Shown here: positions 55,474-64,000 of the stretch, piece after piece
Layout of the letters: each line of letters opens with the position of its first letter
How positions within the stretch are numbered: the stretch's first letter is position 1
Source: Medakamo hakoo
Taxonomy: Eukaryota > Chlorophyta > Trebouxiophyceae > Coccomyxaceae
Direction: 5' to 3'
DNA: 64,000 bases
Assembly: GCA_026636295.1 (NCBI GenBank)
Contig: CP089453.1
Location: 1-64,000, forward strand
Notes under the pieces: generated by a model
Database searches by the model: none
Told to the model about the DNA's origin: nothing
The model's input: only the letters and a program-made list of their open reading frames with translations
Made by a program: the position numbers and the translations under genes

Positions 55474-57831
55474 TCACACGCCACCCCCCTTTTTGTGCGC
55501 GTCAATGAACCCGGCAATCTCTTCTTCCGCCGCCGCCAGCCCGGCCTTGGCTTCACCCACCGCCACGCGCACGGCCGCAAACGACCCCGGCACCGGCGTC
55601 GGCCCGGGCGCGGCCGTCGGCCCGGGCGTCGGGCTCGGCACGGGGAAGGGGTCGCCGTCCACAACGTTGGCCGTGAACCCGTCCCAGGTGTAGGCGGACA
55701 CGGCGCGGCCGATGGCCAGCGTGTCCAGGACCGTGGCCGGGAAGTGGGCGCCGGCGTACACGCGGGACGCGGCCGCGTCGCCCGCGGCCGCGGCCGCGTC
55801 GGCGTACGTCCGGTTGGTCGAGCCGACGGGGAACAGGGGCACGCCGGCCGCCCCGCTTTTGGCAGGCGGAGCGTCGGCGTCGGCGGGGACGCGCACAGCG
55901 GCGTGGCCGCCGCCCCCGCCACCCCCGCCGGCCGCCGCGTCGGAATAAACGACAAAGTCGTGCGTGTCCCCGTCAAACCACCGGTCCAGCACGTACGCCG
56001 CGGCCGCCGCCATGGTCGGGTGCCCCGCCGGGTATTCCGGGTGCGGCGGCGTGGACATGAGCGGGTACCAGTCGGGCTGGGCCGGCACGGACCCGTCGCC
56101 GCCGGGCGGCAGGTCAAAGGTCGGCGCGCCGGTCGCGTTGGAGCCGGTCCCGCCACCACCTCCACCACCGTCGCCGTGCTTGGCCTGGGCCAGCAAGCGG
56201 CGCCGGCCGTGCGAGTGCGGCGTCTCCGTCGGCGCGGTCGTTTCTCCGCCACCACCGCCCGCGGCCGTGGCGTGGTCGCCGTGGTCGGCGGCGGCGTGCC
56301 CGCCGCCGGCGCCCTTGTGCTTGCCCGCCAGCTCGTTGAGGAACGCCACCTTGTCGCGCAGGCCCCACTTGTGGTACTGGTCGTGGTGTTCGTGCTCGTC
56401 CTCCGCTGTCGACGCCGCCGCCTTGGGCGCTGCAACGGGCGTGGGCACGGCCGAGGGCGCGTCCTCGCCCGCGGTGCCCGCGGCGGCGTCGGCGCTCGCA
56501 CCAGCGGGCGAGCCCAGGCGGATGGCGGTGATGGGTCGCCAGAAGGGGGCACGCCCGTGGCCGGACGCGTACTTCATGTAGTAGGTCACGGTCATGGCGT
56601 CAAACATGGCGGTGGACATGCTGTCGGGACGGTGGGGGAGGGGCGTACAGAATGGTGTGCGTGAGGTAGAGAGAAAAAACAGCCGCCCCCCCCCAAAAAA
56701 AAAGAAAAAACAAAGGACTCACCGCGCGTACAGCTCCGCCCGCTCGATCTCCGTCGCCTCCGTCGGCAGCCGCCCCGCCGCCGCCGTCAGCCACTGCCCC
56801 GCGGGACCGGAGCTTCCATCGCCCTGCATCCAAAACATGGCCGTCGACCGCTGGCCCGCCGTGCTGTTGGTCGTCGTCAGGTTGGTGTTGCCGCCGACCA
56901 GGCGGACGTACTCGACGTTGGAGGCGTAGGCGGGCGTGCCGACGGTGAGGGGCATGAACTCCTCCACTGCCGGCAGGCTGTGGTAGATGTCGTGCCCGTT
57001 TTGGGCCGGCCACGAAAAGGAGAGGGCCGACCCCAGCTGGGGCGCAAACCAGGTCGTTTGCGCCGCCTGGCCGGGCGCGGCGGGCGTGAGCCGGTACAGC
57101 CCGTCCGCCAGCCCGGTCGCGTTCGACGCGGGCACGAGCTTGTACCCCAGCCCGTCCACGCCGTCCCCTAGGCGCGCCGCCAGCACGGCGTCCGCCGCGG
57201 CGAAGCCGACGCCCTGGACGCCGGCAAAGGCCGCGGACGTGAAGTTGCCGGCCGCGACCGAGGCCTTAAACTGTTGGCGGACGGCCGGGTCGTAGACCGA
57301 GGACTGGCGGGACGGAAAGGTGGAGGACAGGACGCGGTAAGCCGCAAACGTGGCGACGGCCCGGGGGTCGTAGGCTGCGCCGCCGAGGGCCGCGTTGGCT
57401 TTGAGGGCCTGGGAGAGGTGGGTGTGGGGAGGATAGAGGGGAGAGAGGGGTTGGGGGGGGGGGGGGGGGGCGTATGCTGCGGTTTGCCCGCCACACACAC
57501 AACTCAAAGCACTCACCAGGTACTCCGCCACATGCAGCTCGGCATACAAGCGGGCGCCGTACGGGCCGGGCAGGGGGACGACCTGTGTTTTGTAGTCAGA
57601 AAAGGCGTCTTAGCTCATCCGAGCGTGTTTGGTTTGGCAAGGCGACAGCTGCGACGAACGAAGAAAATGAAAAGACCTGCTCACCTTGATGCTCTCCTCC
57701 GCCTGCCAGAGCCACCAGTCCACGGCTGAGCTGTGAGACCCCGGGCCGGCGGCGTTGAAGTGCGCCGCCGCGAGGACAGGGAGGAGGAGCGCGGCGGCCG
57801 CCGCGAGCGTGGCAAGTCGCGAGCGGAGCAT
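55474..57831 (-). CDS. Secreted vanadium haloperoxidase / PAP2-like enzyme
   Basis: Exons are 57831-57685, 57582-57517, 57408-56723 and 56620-55474 (681 residues; phases 0, 0, 2). A signal peptide (MLRSRLATLAAAAALLLPVL) is followed by HFNAAGPGSHSSAVDWWLWQ. The acid-phosphatase/haloperoxidase motifs are near 315-335 (KYASGHGRAPFWRPITAIR), near 485-495 (HPEYPAGHPTMAA) and near 584 (SRVYAGAHFP), which supply the Lys/Arg, Ser-like/Gly-His and Arg-His phosphate or vanadate ligands. The YWRP-like FWRPITAIR is common in bacterial and algal vanadium haloperoxidases. Ala replaces Ser in P(A/S)GH. The C-terminus is an Ala/Lys/Glu helix ending DAHKKGGGV. Halide use cannot be told from phosphatase use by sequence. 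Confidence 0.88.
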
Positions 57832-58099
57832 TTGTTTGAGCGCAGGCCGAGGGGCGAGGGCGCTGCCGGTCCCGGAAACGCAAGCGCTAGGGGAGGATGC
57901 GTGCGCACGCGTGCCCTTGCTGATGGAGGCGGCTCGCGGGAGAGAGGCGCGCGCGTTGGCGTTGCGGCGGGGCGGCGTGCGAGTCAACAATGAGAGCAAT
58001 GAAAAGAAAAGGAGTTGGCCCTTTGCATAAAGCTGTGGCGGGTGCTGCGCCTTGCATAACGCTGCAACTGCGCATTACCCAACCCGCTTCAGGCCCCCC
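57832..58099. other. Intergenic region between haloperoxidase-like and repeat-protein genes
   Basis: This 268-bp stretch is upstream of the haloperoxidase-like gene and downstream of the first heptapeptide-repeat gene. No feature is seen. Confidence 0.5.
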
Positions 58100-60025
58100 T
58101 CACAACCCGCCGCCCACGCCGTCCCCGCCGCTCTCCACCATGCTCCCGCCATGCCCGCCGTGGTGCCGGGACCCGCCGGGCGTCTTGTCGACGCCGACCG
58201 GCATGTACCTGAGAGTGTAAGAGAGAGAGAGAGCGGCGGTGAGCAGTGCTGCAGGGCTGGAGAGCAAGAAAAACAAAACAAAACAAAACAAAAAACCTTA
58301 ACGCACATGACGTCCGTCGGCGCGTACACGTCGCCCTGGGGCGCAATAAGTTTTCCAGTAGGCATGATCGCTGTCCCAGCCGGTGCCACCGCCAAGCCCT
58401 GCGGCTGGACGTTGGCGCCCATCGGGGACACTGCGCGTGGTTGGGGTGAGGAGGGATGGAGGGGGGGGGGTGAGAAAAAAATGGATGGATGAAGCGATAG
58501 AAAGGACCCCGTCTCGCGGCCACAACAAAAACACACCCGCGACTAAAAACGGAGCGACTTGCACGCCCTGGGGCTGGACATTGACGCCCATGGGAGAGAC
58601 TAGGGAGGGGTTTGGGAGGAGAAAGAGATAGAGCGAGGCGTGAGGGCGGGCGGGCGGGGGAAGTGGGTGGGTGGTGCAGTAAGAAAAAAACAACCGCCGC
58701 GCGCGGCTTTTGCGCTTTTTTTCCCACCTGACGCCCCGCTCCCCAGACACCGAGCGCGCCCCAGTACACTCACCGATTAAAAGCGACGGTTGCAAATTCA
58801 CGCCCTGGCCCATGGCCATGGCCGCCGTCGGCATCGCCGACACCGCGGCTGGGTTGAAGTTGACGCCCGTCACTTGCAAGTGAGCGGCCATGGGCATGAT
58901 GGAGATCAGGCTGTGGGGGAGTGGTGTGTGCATGCGGTGTGAGAGGAGTGCGCGGGAGAGTGAAAAGGAAGGGGCGCGGTGGGAATGGCGGGCCATACAT
59001 CCATCCAACCACCCATCCATCCATCCATCCATCCATCCAGACGCACCAGGGGTTGAAGTCCACGGCATAATCAAACAGCATCGCGCCGGAGACGTGCTTG
59101 AGCACCAGCGCCGCAAAGTTGCGGAATTTGGACGGCTTTTCGATGATCTTGTCCGAGATTTCGACGTTGAAGTCGGCCAGTTTCGTCTTGAACGCTTCGA
59201 CCATGGCCGCGCCCTCAGGGTCTTCGGCTTTCATCTCCGCTTTTTTGTCCGGCAGCTTGGACGCCAGCTTTTCCATGGGGTCCGTCTTGTTGGACTCGTG
59301 CTGCCCCCCAAACTTTTTCTCCAGCACCACGCCGCTCTCCCACAGCGGGTCGGTCAGGTTGCCGACCTTGGACCGGTACGCGGCCGAGGTCGCGTTCCAC
59401 GCGCCGCTGACCGAGGCTTTCACCACCGCCGCGGCTTGCTGGGGGCTCAGCCCTTCCCACTCGTCCTTCTCCGCCCTGACCACGTCCTTGGCGGCTTGCA
59501 TCGCCTCCAGCGTCAGCACGTACGCTTTCGCCAGGTCGTGCAGGCCGGGCAACGCCGCGGCCGCTTCCTTCACCCCGCCCTCCCTCAACAGCAGCACGCC
59601 CGCCAGCATGTCGGCCAGCGCGCCGTGCTGGGTTTCTGTGTCCGCGGTGAGCGCCGGGTCGTGTGGGGTGGGCGGGGCAAAGGGCGGCAGGGGCAGGGCG
59701 GAGGCGGTGGAGGCGGCCAGGGCGGCCAGGAGGAAGAAGAGGCGGCTGGACACGGTTTGGTAAGGGCGCCAGTGGCGAGGTGTGAGCGCATGCCACGGGC
59801 ATGACCGGCCACGCGGCGGCCAAAGCAAGCATGCGCCGACCTTTTCTTCTATTTGTAGGTCATTCTTGGCATGTGCATGTCCTACGAGAATGAACAGAAT
59901 GTCCTAGAGGCCTCTGGCCTGGCCGTGGGCGGCGTGCAAAGAAAACCTTGGCCACGCCGCGGCTGCGCGGCGAGAGCGTTCATCTCTCCTCCTCCCCGCG
60001 GGGCCACGCACCTCCTGGGCGCCAT
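58100..60025 (-). CDS. Secreted heptapeptide-repeat protein A (novel family)
   Basis: Exons are 60025-60012 (14 nt), 59745-59047, 58910-58774, 58599-58537, 58430-58307 and 58208-58100, with phases 2, 2, 1, 1, 2 all consistent, giving 381 residues. The signal peptide is MAPRSRLFFLLAALAASTAS, split by the first intron. Residues 22-235 are helical, acidic/basic and Ala-rich, with N-glycosylation sequons. From about 245 to 350 runs a heptad-length repeat, roughly G-x-x-[VIL]-x-P-x (GVNVQPQ, GVQVAPF, GANVQPQ, GLAVAPA, GTAIMPT, GKLIAPQ, GDVYAPT). It closes with YMPVGVDKTPGG and a His/Gly-rich tail. The 63-nt exon 4 encodes exactly 21 residues. I know no named family with this repeat. An extracellular-matrix or cell-wall role is a guess from secretion and repetition. 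Confidence 0.8.
58999..59038. repeat. (ATCC)n microsatellite
   Basis: About nine CATC units with one interruption lie in intron 2 of heptapeptide-repeat gene A. Confidence 0.9.
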
Positions 60026-60273
60026 GGTGGTTCACTGGACGCGTCGCAGCGGAACAGGCTAGATCTGGCAGGCTGTCAGGAACCGCCTGCCGCGCTCTGA
60101 GCGAAAGTGAATGTGGGTGTGACGTGAACAAACGAAAAACCTTGGCCAACACCTCGGCACGCCGGTTTTGGCGCACACAGCTGTTCGACGCAAGAACCGC
60201 ATCCCCCACACTCTCCTCCCGCGAGGTCCACGTCCCTCCTCCTCTTGCCCGCAGCTGCGCGCTTTTGAGTGCC
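60026..60273. promoter_or_regulatory. Divergent promoter of the paired heptapeptide-repeat genes
   Basis: These 248 bp separate the two start codons of the head-to-head paralogues, so they are likely co-regulated. A GAACAGGCTAGATCTGGCAG-like segment is the only AT-richer patch. No clear dyad was found. Confidence 0.5.
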
Positions 60274-62368
60274 ATGCCTGGGTTCAGGTGAGAAGGGCAG
60301 GAGCGCGCTCCTTCGCCTGCGCCAGAGAGAGGGACGAAAAACTAGCGGCCGGCGCCGCTCTCCTAAGCGCGAGCGCATGGCTTGGCAAAGACTTTCGACG
60401 CAGCTCGCCCGCCCGTCCGGGACCGCCTCCCGGCCGTTTCGCCAACCCCGCCAAGACAAGAAGGACCTGCAGAATGCGTCGCACGAAAAGCCTCAGTCCA
60501 CGCCTCCCCTCCTCCACACTCCAGCGCCCGCCGCGCCCTGCAGGCGGCCGCGGCCGGCGCGCTCGCGCTCGCGCTCGCGCTCGCGCTCGCACCACCCGCC
60601 GCCGCCGCCTCGGCCGGCGCCAGCCCCAACGAAAAGCTGACCCTCCTCCCCGACCCGCTGGACCTGTCGGGAGACATGCCGTCCGACTACCGCAACTGGG
60701 CGGCCGTCCTCGCCCAAATCATGATCGCGGCGGCGGACGGGACGGAGCGGTCGGCCGTCGACACGCTGGGCAGCGTCCTGCTCGCGACGCACGCCCGCCT
60801 CGCCAAGCTGGGCGACGGCGGCGAGGGCCTGGAATCCCTGTTCCCGCGCTTCCACATGGCGCTGCCGCCCAAGCTGGCGGACAAGCTGGGCAAGGCGCCC
60901 GTCACAGATTTGAAGTGGGCGGCGCACCTGGGCCTGGACCACCCCGTGCCAGACGGGTGCGAGCCCATGCCCGCGCCCGCGCCCAACTCGACGGTTCACC
61001 CGCACATGGACGCCATGGCGGACGGGCAGGCGATGATGGACGCCCCGGCGGGCGGCGGCAAGCGGGCAGCGCCGGCCTACCACCCGGCCAAGGCGCCCGC
61101 GCGCCGCCTGGTGCCGCGCCGGGTGGCGGCCGCAGACGTGCGCGCACCACCCGCGGCGCCCACGCCCGCCGAGAAAAAGGGCTCACCCTCCGGCGGCCGC
61201 GCCCTCCTGCAGAAGGCGGCGGTGGCGACGCCCGCGAGTGGTGGCGGCATGGACGGCATGGACGGCATGATGGACGGCATGGGCCACGACCACATGAAGT
61301 GCCATTCCCAGACTGGGTACAAAATGGTGCACGGCCTGTGGACGAGCAAGGCCTTTATCAATTACCAGGTGGCGTTGTGTTGCGTGTGGTGGTGGGTGGG
61401 GCGGGGCAAATGGGCCGCCCCCCGCTCCGCACGCTCCGCCCTCACACAAGAGCCGTCCCTCCCCCCTGCCACCCACACACTCGACGTAACAGCCGTGCGT
61501 CTTGCAGGAAATGACGCACGCCGTCCACGCCGGCTTCACCGGCCTGCGCTTCGCCCCCCGCCTGCTGGACCTGATGCCGACGGGCCTGATGGCCGGCCTG
61601 CAGGGGCTCAACGTGAACCCATCCCTGATTTGGTTTGCGCCGATGGGAGCCAACTTCCAGTTGCGTTGGTGGGGCGGGGGGGAAGGGGGGGGAGACGTAG
61701 GCGGCTGGAAGGGAGGCGGGTGAGGAAGGCACCAGGCGCCCCTCTTTCTTCTCACGTCACTCCCCTTCATTCCTGCCGACACACAGACCGCAAGGCGTCA
61801 ACCTGCAGCCTGCTCTAGCGTATATCGGACCTATGGGTGCCAACGTCCAGTGAGTTTGGTCGTGTTTTTTTTTCTCGCCGCTCTCCAAACCTCCGCCCGT
61901 GCACGCTCACCCACAGCCTGCCCCCGCCTTCCCTTCCCACCTCTCCACACCTCCAGGCCACAAGGCGCCAACATCCAGCCCATCGGGCTGTCGGTCATGC
62001 CCGCGGCGCTCAACGTCATGCCGCAAGCCAAACTCGTTGCCCCGACGAAGAAAATGGTCATGCCCGTGAAAGAGCTGTACCAACCCGTCAAGGGCGAGGT
62101 GTACGCTCCTGTGGGCGTGGACCTGACCCCGGGTGGAGGTCACGGCGGCAGCATGGACGGCATGGCTGGGATGGACGGCATGGCTGGGATGACGGCCGAA
62201 GAGCACGCGGCGCACATGGCGGGCGGGGGCGGGGGCGGCGGAGGAGCGAGCGCGCCGGCCACCACGGACGCGCCGCCGTCGACCGCTGCCGCGGGGGCGG
62301 TCACCATGCCGGGCATGGAGGGCATGAGCCCGGAAGAGCATGCCCGGTACATGGCGAGCCTGGGGTGA
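60274..62368 (+). CDS. Secreted heptapeptide-repeat protein B with Met/His-rich motifs (novel family)
   Basis: Exons are 60274-60287 (14 nt, MPGF plus two bases), 60525-61368, 61508-61659, 61787-61849 and 61957-62368 (phases 2, 0, 2, 2), giving 494 residues. The signal peptide has an (Ala-Leu)n core. A helical domain (about 30-150) precedes a Met/His-rich stretch (GGGMDGMDGMMDGMGHDHMK with a Cys-His after it). Heptads then follow: GLNVNPS, GVNLQPA, LAYIGPM, GANVQPQ, GANIQPI, GLSVMPA, ALNVMPQ, AKLVAPT, KKMVMPV. The ending YAPVGVDLTPGG is shared with protein A. The C-terminus has two copies of a Met/His motif (AGMTAEEHAAHM and EGMSPEEHARYM), like those of bacterial periplasmic copper proteins. 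Exon 4 is 63 nt, exactly three heptads. Metal binding is an inference. Confidence 0.8.
60555..60593 (+). repeat. (GCGCTC)n hexanucleotide repeat coding for the signal-peptide core
   Basis: About six GCGCTC units encode alternating Ala-Leu in the hydrophobic core of the signal peptide of protein B. Unit-number changes would keep frame and change core length. Confidence 0.9.
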
Positions 62369-62962
62369 GAATGAGGGGGGGGGGCGGGATGGAAAGAAGA
62401 AGAGCAAATATGAAGGTGCGGTGCGGCCGCGTGCTATTTCCACACCATCAATGCAAGAAACGCAAGGTCCGTGGAGTGTGGAGGGAGGCTTTCCAGGCGC
62501 CAGTACACACTGCGCGGCCTTCTAGACAGCCTGCTCATGGCTGGAGACCAGGGGGCGAGCACGCCGTGGCCGGCCGCACACAGCTCGTAGGCGCGGACGG
62601 AAAGCATGCTTGATGGCTAGGCGCGCGCGACGACGCGCTCGTCGCATGCGCGCCGAGCGGCGAGGTGCCCGTGCGGCGTCCAGCAGTGCCATTCCCTCCG
62701 CACAAACGTCTTGTCATGGGCACTGAATCCCTTAGTGTCCATTGCGGTCCCAATGGCGGTCGCTCTCCCCCAGTTACTGCGTCCGCGCTCGCATCAAAAG
62801 CCGCCCGCGCGCTTCGCCTCATGGGCCTTTCCTCGACGGCCGCATGCCCGCGCCCTCGCGCCTCCGCCGTCCCTCATCCACCCTCCCGTCCTCTCTCATC
62901 CCACTCCTCCAGCACACACTGCCATTCATTCTTTGATTAGGGACAGCAGAGAACAAAAAACC
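62369..62962. other. Intergenic region
   Basis: This 594-bp stretch holds the 3' end of repeat gene B and the upstream region of the last gene. Around 62390-62700 it is less GC-biased than coding DNA. Short open frames are not convincing. Confidence 0.55.
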
Positions 62963-63589
62963 ATGCCTTCTTCCTTGTCCTCGTCGCGCCGCGCGCGCCG
63001 CGCCACGGCCACCGCGCTCGCCCTGCTCCTGGCTCCGGCCGCCGTCTTGGGCGCCGCCGTCGAGGCCACCTCCTCTTCCCGCCCGGCCCTGAGCGCGCCG
63101 ACCTCTTCTTCTGTCACGTCTCACCCGGCCCTGCAACCCAGAGCCGCCGCGACCGCGGCCGCCGCGGCCCTGGCCGCGTCTGCGTCCGCTGCGGCAGCGA
63201 CCGACCCGCTCGCGTCCACCAAAGCCTTCCACATTTCCCTGGACGACGCGACCGCGGCTTTAGACAAGGTGGAAGAGGGCGCGACAGCTGTGCTGGAGGC
63301 TAAAAAAGCCGGCATCGACAAGATGGAGGAAGCCGTGCGCCGGCACTTTGACACTAAACGCCGGGTCGCGGAACAACTGTTCGGGGATGCAACCTTTTCG
63401 TCGACGGGCGCCCTGAAGGCGGGGGGTGTGCGTGGCGGTGGCATGGTCAAGACGGGCGCCACGTCCGAGGACGGCGGTGCGAGCAAGGGCCGGCTGACGT
63501 CCGAGGAAGCCCTGGCGGCGGCGGTGCAGGAGGCGGCAGCCAACGCGCGGGGTGCGGTCCAGGGCTTTTTCACGCACGGCGAGCCTTGA
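62963..63589 (+). CDS. Secreted Ala/Ser-rich protein with amphipathic helix, unknown function
   Basis: The gene is a single exon of 208 codons from MPSSLSSSRR. An N-terminal basic region and hydrophobic core (TATALALLLAPAAVLGAA) suit a signal peptide or possibly a plastid transit peptide. The middle is Ala/Ser-rich. Residues 95-140 form an amphipathic helix (SLDDATAALDKVEEGATAVL, then EAKKAGIDKMEEAVRRHFDT). The C-terminus ends in a second helix (TSEEALAAAVQEAAANARGA). No family is recognised. It follows the run of secreted proteins and shares their helix-rich style. Confidence 0.6.
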   Translation: MPSSLSSSRRARRATATALALLLAPAAVLGAAVEATSSSRPALSAPTSSSVTSHPALQPRAAATAAAAALAASASAAAATDPLASTKAFHISLDDATAALDKVEEGATAVLEAKKAGIDKMEEAVRRHFDTKRRVAEQLFGDATFSSTGALKAGGVRGGGMVKTGATSEDGGASKGRLTSEEALAAAVQEAAANARGAVQGFFTHGEP

Positions 63590-64000
63590 GGGGGCGGGGG
63601 TTTTGTGGTCGGAGCATCCAACCACGCGGGATGCGCAGAGGAGGGAGGGCCGGGGACCCCTCCCCCCCCATGCGGCGTGTCGCCGCCTGCTCTGGGAGAG
63701 GTTTGGGGGTTTGGGGGGGCGGGGCCAAAAGAGAGAGCGTGAGCGTCGAGTTTTCCTCCGGTCCCTCCTCGTTTTCACAGCGCTGTCTCAGACACAGACA
63801 GTCCGGCTTTGAGCGAGTCGCAGGGAATTTGGGTGTGGAAGCGCGGGCGACGTGTGTAGTAAAAAGTAAAGACGCGCGTTGTGCGAGCTTTTTTTCTGGG
63901 CGTGCTGAGAGGTCGGGTGGAGGTCGGCGGACAGGCGCCTGTCGCACAGTGTTGTTTCGCGCGGTGCGACAAAAAGACGCCGCGCGCCGCGCGTCTCCGA
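63590..64000. other. Window end without a recognised gene
   Basis: This contains the 3' flank of the last gene and an AT-richer stretch from about 63800. No exon could be supported. Confidence 0.5.

Overview
This window is the left end of a chromosome from a GC-rich, gene-dense, intron-containing photosynthetic eukaryote, almost certainly a unicellular alga. It opens with 22 telomeric units (CCCTAA, with CCCTAAA variants at the inner edge). Spliceosomal GT-AG introns of about 90-550 bases are common. Plastid-type genes (carotenoid phytoene desaturase, an ABC1-like kinase, a DUF3082-like membrane protein) sit among ordinary nuclear genes (actin, proteasome, condensin, APC/C). A human-type telomere with very high GC and compact genes would fit a haptophyte, a GC-rich stramenopile or some green algae. 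I cannot fix the lineage from sequence alone. No virus-like element, LTR element, CRISPR array, tRNA or rRNA gene was recognised.

Layout. 1-2980: telomere, then a subtelomeric segment with a diverged ~0.5 kb tandem duplication, GA/CT tracts and no convincing gene. 2981-12057 (minus strand): a type II membrane glycosyltransferase and a giant SOS1/NHE-type Na+/H+ antiporter with a cyclic-nucleotide-binding-like domain. 12186-19862 (plus): an NmrA-like Rossmann protein with a lumen-type targeting signal, a secreted CAP/SCP protein, a PQBP1-like splicing factor, phytoene desaturase and the DUF3082-like protein. 20163-28160: ABC1K kinase, cyclase-associated protein, proteasome alpha-1 and a TFIIIC tau95-like subunit. 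28407-33828 (plus): a 66-residue microprotein running tightly into actin, a plastid-type MATE transporter and a small coiled-coil gene. 33932-47335: NOC1/CEBPZ, a PAQR receptor, condensin CAP-H, APC2 and a metallophosphatase. 47761-63589: a run of seven predicted secreted proteins (sulfatase, an unknown, an LCAT-type lipase, a vanadium haloperoxidase/PAP2-like enzyme, a divergent pair of heptapeptide-repeat proteins and an Ala-rich protein).

How the genes may work together. Most of the window is housekeeping with no operon-like logic. Many neighbours are divergent and share 130-250 bp of putative promoter. The right-hand 16 kb is different: consecutive genes all encode proteins with signal peptides, and several carry Ala/Lys/Glu-rich amphipathic helices, which suggests a neighbourhood for extracellular-matrix or cell-surface chemistry. 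Its most novel part is the head-to-head pair at 58100-62368. Both proteins are built from a heptapeptide repeat (roughly G-x-x-[VIL]-x-P-x), both start with a 14-nt first coding exon, and in both one 63-nt exon encodes exactly three heptads. One of the pair also carries Met/His-rich motifs like those of extracytoplasmic copper proteins.

Exon models were assembled by eye from splice signals, reading-phase agreement and family conservation. Where an intron is also open in frame, this is stated.
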